Part shown: positions 58,111 through 64,000 of the stretch, piece by piece
Layout of the letters: each line of letters starts with the position of its first letter
How positions within the stretch are numbered: the first letter of the stretch is position 1
Assembly: GCF_000003815.2 (NCBI RefSeq)
Contig: NC_049991.1
Coordinates: 11,690,917-11,754,916 of the forward strand
Direction: 5' to 3'
DNA from: Branchiostoma floridae
Taxonomy: Eukaryota; Chordata; Leptocardii; Amphioxiformes; Branchiostomatidae
Length of the DNA stretch: 64,000 nt
Program-made: the position numbers and the translations under genes
Notes under the pieces: model-generated
What the model saw: only the letters and a program-made list of their open reading frames with translations
Told to the model about the DNA's origin: nothing
The model's database searches: none

Positions 58111-58716
58111 TGCTATACATGTAACTAACTTACATTATGTTACACTAGTACTGCTATAACAAGAATATGATCTATGCAAACTGTTTCTTTTTAAAAGTGC
58201 TAAATGCAGTATTTATGGTGCCTGTAAGGACTGTCTATTTCAGATCACATTGCTGCTATGACTTTCAAAAATGCACATCTTGTGTGAATATTACTCATCT
58301 TCTGGGGTGATTTTATTGAGTTTTACTGTAGTGAGTTTTACTTTTCTGATTTTATTTTATGTATTCTTCATTTCTGCAATGCTAACGGCACTGTCATTAG
58401 TCTGGCCAATAAAATATCCTTTGTCTGGTGAAAAGTGTATACACCATTGATGATAGCATGTAAATCAGACCAGGTGTGACCATCCAGGTGGTTACTATGA
58501 GACAAAGGCATTTAGCAGAACAGCAGCGAGGGCATAACTTTTGCCAGAGGTGTGGAAGGCTGACACACCTGCCCAACAGAGCATACCATAACCCAGTTGT
58601 CTCTTGTTTTGTTAATACCCACTGGCCAAAATAGTACCTTGGGCAGCTGGGCTAGCCCTTGATACTGTTTCAAATGTCTTGCAACCACGATATCTTGGAG
58701 ATACTTTTTCCCCACT

Positions 58717-58816
58717 NNNNNNNNNNNNNNNNNNNNNNNNNNNNNNNNNNNNNNNNNNNNNNNNNNNNNNNNNNNNNNNNNNNNNNNNNNNNNNNNNNNN
58801 NNNNNNNNNNNNNNNN
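58717..58816. other. Assembly gap (100 N)
   Basis: Exactly 100 N between the GGH3 3' region and the ATF4 3' UTR. True size unknown; no gene evidence at either edge. Confidence 1.
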
Positions 58817-59225
58817 ACAAGACATGCACAAAACATGCTTGCTGCAGCAGGCGGGCAAATTATCCAAATTTGAGTGTTAACTATTCATCCAATTACAGTA
58901 ACTGTGTGGCATTGTCTGTAGGCAATTTGTCTTTTACGTTTTTTTTTAAATAGGATATTTTCTTCCAGATCATGTTCCAGTGCAGAGAGTGGCATTGATT
59001 CCAGTTGCAGTTTGTGTTTCATAACTAGTCCATTTGGCAAAATAGCTTGCTACTTACTTCTTTGGACCTGTTTACTGTATGTCCTTGGTAGTGCTGTAAT
59101 TTATCTATTTCAGGTAGCTATCTCACCTGGAACTTTAGTTGCTCATGTTCAGTCACTACATCTCAACCTACTGTCACAGCTTTATAAATGACACAATAGC
59201 CACAAATATGCAAGATCTAAGGATA

Positions 59226-59231
59226 TTTATT
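59226..59231 (-). terminator. Candidate polyadenylation signal of the ATF4-like gene
   Basis: AATAAA on the minus strand lies about 520 nt after the stop codon. This gives a 3' UTR length plausible for this gene. It is the first clear hexamer seen downstream. Confidence 0.5.
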
Positions 59232-59748
59232 TAAGTGTGCTAAGAAATTTCTATTGGACCAAAAGGGACATATAAGGAATCATAAGCATTTCTACAGAGA
59301 AATCAAGTAGCTTACAACATACAGACAGCTCTTTGACTGGAATGTTATTTACAATGGAAAAGGGGGTTACGCATACAAAAATAAGACAACACCAGTTTCT
59401 ACAACTTTCCCACTTTAAATAAGTTCACCCTTTTACTTTGTCAGAATAAGTAGGACATAACATAGATTTTACTTTTTAAACACCTCCCCTACTGGGTCCC
59501 TAGTACAAGACGTAACAATGAAACACACCATATCACCTGTGTGGCCGAAAAACTAATGTCTGGCCACTTGATACACAGGTGTAAATATCTTAAGCACATC
59601 AAGCTATGAACAAAAAAGTTCTTGTGTAATGTAACTTTATCACATTAAAGACCAACAAAAAGTCTTCTCTCAGAGCTAAAGGGACAGTACATAACAAAAG
59701 TTGTTGAAGCAAACTTAGTTGAAAAGTCAGTCCTTGTTCACTCCATTT

Positions 59749-61321
59749 CTACATTTGACCCTTTAGGACATACACCTCAGACATGAGGTCCTTGAGGTAC
59801 TTTATTTCCCTCGTCATTTGATCAACTTTTTCCTTTAGCTCAGCATTGCGCTTCTCCAGACCTTCGTGCTGTGAGAGCAGGGTCTGCTGCTCAGAGCGTT
59901 TCTTCTCACGGTAGCGCGTAGCTGCGTTCTTGTTCTGGTCCCGCTTCTTCTCTTTCTTCTGCCGGGGGCAGGCTGAAGTGCGAGCTGCGCTCTTCGTACG
60001 CGGGCTGCGTGGCTTCTTGGCCTCGGGCTGCCCGACGGATGAAACATCAGACACACTTGATGCGTGACGTTTGCGGCTGGCGGGACTTGACGCGGGCGTG
60101 GACTGGTAGGACTCAGGGCTGGATGGTGGGGTCGGCTCACTGATGGGTTCAACCAAAAGCTTTGCAAGCAGCTCAGTGGAGGCGAAACTCTGCTGGGTTG
60201 GGGACGAAGGCGCAGACACCGGAGGGGTGGACACGGTGCTGGACGCTACAGACGTGGTGAGGAAGTCTGCTCCGCTCAGGGTGGTGGCCACTGGAGTCAG
60301 GTTGGAATAGCTCATGGGGGCGGGGAATGGGCTGGGCTCTTCCTTCACGTCGGCCAACAGAGGGAGCAGCTCACCTGGCCCGGAGGTCAGCAGGGGGCTC
60401 CCGATCCCAAACTCTGTCAGGGGCTTCTCCTCCACCAGGTCCATGCCAAATGCGGACTCCAGGCTGAAGGGGCCCACGGACATGCTGTCCAACAGGGCTG
60501 TCGGGTTGGGCATGTTCATGTCCTGCGCCGTCTTCTCGATGAGAGACTCCAACAGGTTGAATTCTGTCATCCAATCCGCTTCAGGGAAAGGCTCATCACC
60601 TGTAGGAACACATTAGTAAGAAATTTATTAGTATAATTTCATCAAAATTAAAAGAAAAAAAAACGTGGGTGCATCCAATGCTGTCACAAACAAGGCCATT
60701 AAACATTTTCCTTCGGGAGCCATCCAACAGATGTGATCTGAACCATTAAGGGAACAGGTAGGGCCGGGTAGCAACAGGGCTAAAAATAGCACCAATAGGG
60801 AAGCCCTGCCATTCCCTTTCATTTCATGCTAATCACCTGTTTTTCCCCGCAGCAGGTCAGCTGCGACCAATGGGGCTCTACATTTTGATGAATCTGTTTA
60901 CAAGAAAGGAGCCGAAAACAGCTGATTCAGGGAAACACGACAAGCCCCTGGGGAACCGTGACGTATCGGGATTCAAAGACTTGAGAAAAACATGTTTGTT
61001 CGCACAATGGCGCTGAGAAAAACAAGTCGTCATTTCCGGTCCCAAAGATCTGTTTTTGGACAAAACGGTCAGCAACGACAGATGGAAAATTATGCGTTGA
61101 AAGGAAAATATTATTAACTTACCAAGAGGAGGCAGATCCAGGGGGCCCGTGAGACCGATGCCGTCGGGCTGGAGTTGACTGCCTCCCGCGGCGGCTCCTG
61201 TGTTGCTCCCGGTGGCTTCAGGTTGGCCACTACCTTTGATCGGCGAGAAGACGTCGTTGGGGAGCAGGTCCCCGCTCAGCAGGGACAGCTCGTCGCTGTA
61301 CAGGCTCATGCTCAGACTCAT
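59749..61321 (-). CDS. ATF4: ATF4/ATF5-like bZIP transcription factor
   Basis: Effector of the integrated stress response that binds CRE/C-EBP-ATF sites as a bZIP dimer in the nucleus. Two coding exons, 61321-61123 and 60599-59749, total 1050 nt, 349 aa (human ATF4 351). Key matches: DWMTE (75-79), which mirrors ATF4 DWMLE; a Ser/Pro-rich SPESY motif in the middle; and a basic region with NKNAATRYREKKRSEQ (about 289-304). The leucine zipper ends EIKYLKDLMSEV, as in ATF4 KEIQYLKDLIEEV. The DSG phosphodegron that precedes SPESY in human ATF4 is not present here (PTPPSSPESY). It is probably the pre-duplication homolog of vertebrate ATF4 and ATF5. Its translation is likely uORF-controlled (see the two uORF entries). 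Confidence 0.93.
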
Positions 61322-62061
61322 CGCTCGTCGTTTTTATTCTGAAGACAGGGAAGAAAAGCTGACGTTCGGGTTCACGTTCAAGCTCAGTTCTGTCGAAGTC
61401 CGTTTCCGTTGGGGCCAAGATTATACTTGGTATGATAAAGCCATTTTGCGAACTGTGGGAGACAAAAAAATAACACGGATGAGTTTGAGTCCTTCTGCGA
61501 TGATGACAAAATGCTTTTAGCTGCCATCGCCAAGCCACGCAAACCGGTTTCCTTTTGTGTACTGCGCCATGCCACATCATAATCTCACCATATACAAGGA
61601 CACCAAATATACCCTATCATGTGGACTGATTTTCCCACATCAAGACACATAAGTAACAAGAGTCATTTACGTTGCTAAAAAAAACATGAAAATCAAACTT
61701 TAAAATCAATACTTTTTTAGTCTTCCAAGAAATGCCGAAGGAAGTGCGAACAAGCCAGACTGTTACCTACTTTTTGGACAAGGTAAGGCCGATGACAACC
61801 CATTTACGGAACAGAAGCTTGAGCTCATACATAACTATAACTATGTAACAGATCATAACGTACAATTCGTTTTAATTTAGTCACCAATAATTTTAACCAA
61901 AAATCTGCCAGGACTGAAATGGCGCCAAATAGTAACAAAGCCGGATCTAACCGGGGTGGCCACCATATTGTGTTGCGAAATCATGTTGCCAACAGTCTGA
62001 AATACACCATATACATCACAAAATCTCTCAAAATTTTGACCAGAGTGAATACTTACTCCAT
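61230..62061 (-). promoter_or_regulatory. uORF2: spliced 75-codon uORF overlapping the ATF4 start
   Basis: The ATG at 62061-62059 is in strong context (CACCATGGA). Two more bases are followed by a consensus donor (GTAAGT) at 62056. Joining to the acceptor at 61452 (after 'tttttttgtctcccacag') gives 5 + 223 nt, exactly 76 codons with stop. The frame ends at 61230, overlapping the ATF4 CDS by 92 nt out of frame. Vertebrate ATF4 uORF2 overlaps its CDS by 83 nt. Translation of this uORF would bypass the ATF4 start. An ATG at 62166 is in the same frame and would lengthen it if transcription starts upstream. Confidence 0.75.
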
Positions 62062-62102
62062 GGTGTGAAGTGCAGCGGTTGCCAATGCAATCCGCGGTTC
62101 TG

Positions 62103-62114
62103 TTATACGGCCAT
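62103..62114 (-). promoter_or_regulatory. uORF1: three-codon uORF (Met-Ala-Val-stop)
   Basis: ATG GCC GTA TAA has A at -3 and G at +4. It lies 41 nt upstream of the uORF2 ATG in the same leader exon. Vertebrate ATF4 also has a 3-codon uORF1 that permits re-initiation. Its place just ahead of the overlapping uORF2 repeats that order. Confidence 0.72.
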
Positions 62115-62481
62115 CCTGAAAGGATTTTCCTAGCAATGTGAGTTCACTTCGTCGTCGGTTGTGCATTGAGAGAAGAATGTCGTCCAGACAGAGGGTCGGG
62201 GTTTTCTACACCATATCACTGCTAAATCACATATATTCATGCGCTAAAACTAAGATATATATCAAATACAACGTGAATGGATAGTTTTGAACAGTATAAA
62301 TCAATGGTTATAAAAAAAATATATTTTTCTAATGTAGCTATGTTCCATTTTTGTCCATATATGAGATAAAATGATTTTTATGAATAAGAACTCTTTATCA
62401 TACAGTGGGCAACAGTGCGGCAGTACATACGGAACTGTGGCTGTGCTGCGGCAGATGTTGCATCAGCCGGTGGTAAGGTTC

Positions 62482-62489
62482 TGACGTCA
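62482..62489. promoter_or_regulatory. Palindromic CRE (TGACGTCA) upstream of the ATF4-like gene
   Basis: A perfect CRE about 370 bp upstream of uORF1. Within 65 bp are an inverted CCAAT box (ATTGG, about 62519) and an E-box CACGTG (62542-62547). Such a cluster suits a promoter, which may face either direction. Confidence 0.5.
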
Positions 62490-63507
62490 TGAGCAGGATC
62501 ATGTGAGAGCTTTCAGCTGATTGGTCAGGCCAGGCGCCAGCCACGTGGACTGTGGCGGACACCTAGGAGAAAGTGAAGGTCCAAAGTACAGATGAGGATA
62601 GAGCTTTGGCGTATGTTTGTTTTGTTCACGTGAAACCTGGGTACAAAGTATCGGTCAGTAACCTCAAAACGGCGTCCTTCTTTCCGTTACATAAAATATA
62701 CGGTCGTTTTCAGTTGGCAGTTTATTCAGCTATCAGTGTGAATGTCCTTGGTCAAAATTACTTTTATTATTGTCCGACTCTGAGTATGGAGGGCATACCT
62801 CGCTGTATTTCAGCCATCGGTGAGAAAATGCCACGTACATTGTCTACAACTGCAGCAAAGAAATGCCAAGTCACGACTCTTGCGGCGCAGTATGTGTATA
62901 TAATGCGCCCGACAATGCAGGAGAGGTGTACCATGTCAGACCTCAGGCGCCTTTCAGAACACAATGTGTCACACCTATATAAAGGTGGTGAGCCACAGAC
63001 AGGTACAGGTGAATGGCCTGGTGTGTACTTTACAATCTTTACAGGTGGTGTATGTACCGTATGGCACCACTACATTCAAATTGGCGGCCTTAGATAAGCA
63101 CTGGATCATTGAAATTTGGCGTAAAGTAACGTTACAGAAAAAAAAAGCTAAATTTTTATCATTTGTCTTGTCTATTAAGATTTTCTTTTCAAAAGGAAGT
63201 GATAGATATAACAAATACAGCAATTGTCACAAAACTATAAGTTGTCATGTACTGGTATAAAATGGATCTGAATGGCAGTGCGTGCGTGCTCGGTTTGTGG
63301 GTGTGCGCACGCGCGCGTTAGCACCTGCATTAGCACGTTAGTGCACATGTAAGTTTTATCCAAGTGCAGTTTCAACCATCTCGAAGAACCTGACATGGTG
63401 ACATTTTACCAACCCATCCCTTCCGCCACCACAGGATCCTAAAACATTCAAGGTTGAGCGGAACTCTGATAACAGCTCTATAGTTATAAACTAGTGCTAA
63501 AACACTA

Positions 63508-63642
63508 CTATGAACAAGTTTTTAAAAAGATTTTACTATGAACAAGCTTTTAAAAAGTTTTTACTATGAACAAGTTTTTTTTTTTTTTATTTTACTACGA
63601 ACAAGTTTTTAAAAAGTTTTTACTATGAAGTTTTTTTAAAGT
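63508..63642. repeat. Tandem repeat of about 27-33 bp
   Basis: Four to five units share 'actatgaacaag' followed by a T-run and 'aaaaag-tttt'. One unit carries an expanded T-run. AT-rich and non-coding. Confidence 0.85.
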
Positions 63643-64000
63643 TCGATGGTCCTTCCCACACCGTTTTTCGTTGTATCCCTTTGGTTACACAGGAAACTCA
63701 ACTCAACTTTACTGTCACTGTGTTCAACTCTTATACTCTTCCTCATGAGTACTGGGTGCAAAAAGATCAAAATTCTTACCGTCTAGAGAGAGTCAAACCC
63801 TCCGACCTTGTGAGCTTTCCAACTACTAGTATCTTACGTCTTCTTTTTTTTACTCACCTCTGGCATATCAAAGCCCCTTTATTGCTTGTGATAATAATGT
63901 GCTGTCTTCTTGTTTTCTGCTTGCTACTCCTTTTCTTTTTATTCCCAACGGGTTCTGATAACGTTACGAACCACAAAAGCATACACACGCCGGTCACAGA

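Larger units (their letters stand above)
62200..64000. other. Region upstream of the ATF4-like gene, no recognised gene
   Basis: Besides the CRE/CCAAT/E-box cluster, no exon with homology was found. A plus-strand ATG at 62787 opens a short frame ending at a donor-like 'atcg|gtgaga' (about 62821), which could be a first exon of a divergent gene, but there is no support for it. A 27-bp tandem repeat lies at 63508-63642. Confidence 0.45.

Noticed and set aside
61384-61580. 63- and 116-codon minus-strand frames starting at 61575 and 61580 as ATF4 uORFs
   Set aside because: Their ATGs lie in the leader intron if the 62056/61452 splice is used. The spliced reading gives a frame that matches the vertebrate layout better.
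62573-63097. Plus-strand open frame of 174 codons upstream of ATF4
   Set aside because: Starts at GTG, shows no domain, and no splice or homology support was found. An ATG at 62787 with a donor at about 62821 remains only a faint possibility.

Overview
The window looks like an invertebrate chordate genome, most probably a lancelet (Branchiostoma). This is inferred from compact but multi-exon genes with canonical GT-AG introns, proteins that align closely with vertebrate ERCC6, gamma-glutamyl hydrolase and ATF4, and dense small TIR elements and SINEs. No species call can be proven from the sequence alone. Two 100-base N gaps lie at 14632-14731 and 58717-58816.

Layout. (1) 3658-11362 (+): a nicotinic acetylcholine receptor-like (Cys-loop) subunit in six recognised exons. 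The signal-peptide exon is not found. (2) 11363-18357: repeat-rich intergenic DNA with no convincing gene. (3) 18358-29498 (-): ERCC6/CSB, the SNF2-family transcription-coupled repair translocase. Nineteen coding exons can be joined without a frame break into 1658 codons plus stop. (4) 30658-54966 (+): three intact tandem gamma-glutamyl hydrolase (GGH) genes, the first head-to-head with ERCC6. Each gene carries two homologous alternative last exons, 9a and 9b, either of which completes the reading frame. The third gene also has a duplicated promoter plus first exon. (5) 59749-61321 (-): an ATF4/ATF5-type bZIP factor of 349 aa. Its spliced leader carries a 3-codon uORF1 and a 75-codon uORF2 that overlaps the coding start out of frame, the layout known from vertebrate ATF4. 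(6) 62200-64000: the ATF4 upstream region (CRE, E-box, inverted CCAAT) and unassigned sequence.

The three GGH paralogs give internal empty-site controls, so insertions can be delimited precisely. They include a 5S rRNA-derived SINE, an hAT-like MITE with an 8-bp target duplication, a TTA-flanked PIF/Harbinger-like element, a family starting TAGCCTG with a 9-bp target duplication, and two 2-kb insertions in GGH3. The same comparison reveals three snap-back palindromes, and a minisatellite whose unit contains the exon 6 splice donor.

The genes do not form a pathway: a ligand-gated channel, a DNA repair translocase, lysosomal/secreted folate-polyglutamate hydrolases and a stress-response transcription factor are simply neighbours. 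The most noteworthy signals are the ATF4 uORF pair, the repeated alternative terminal exons of GGH and the splice-donor minisatellite.
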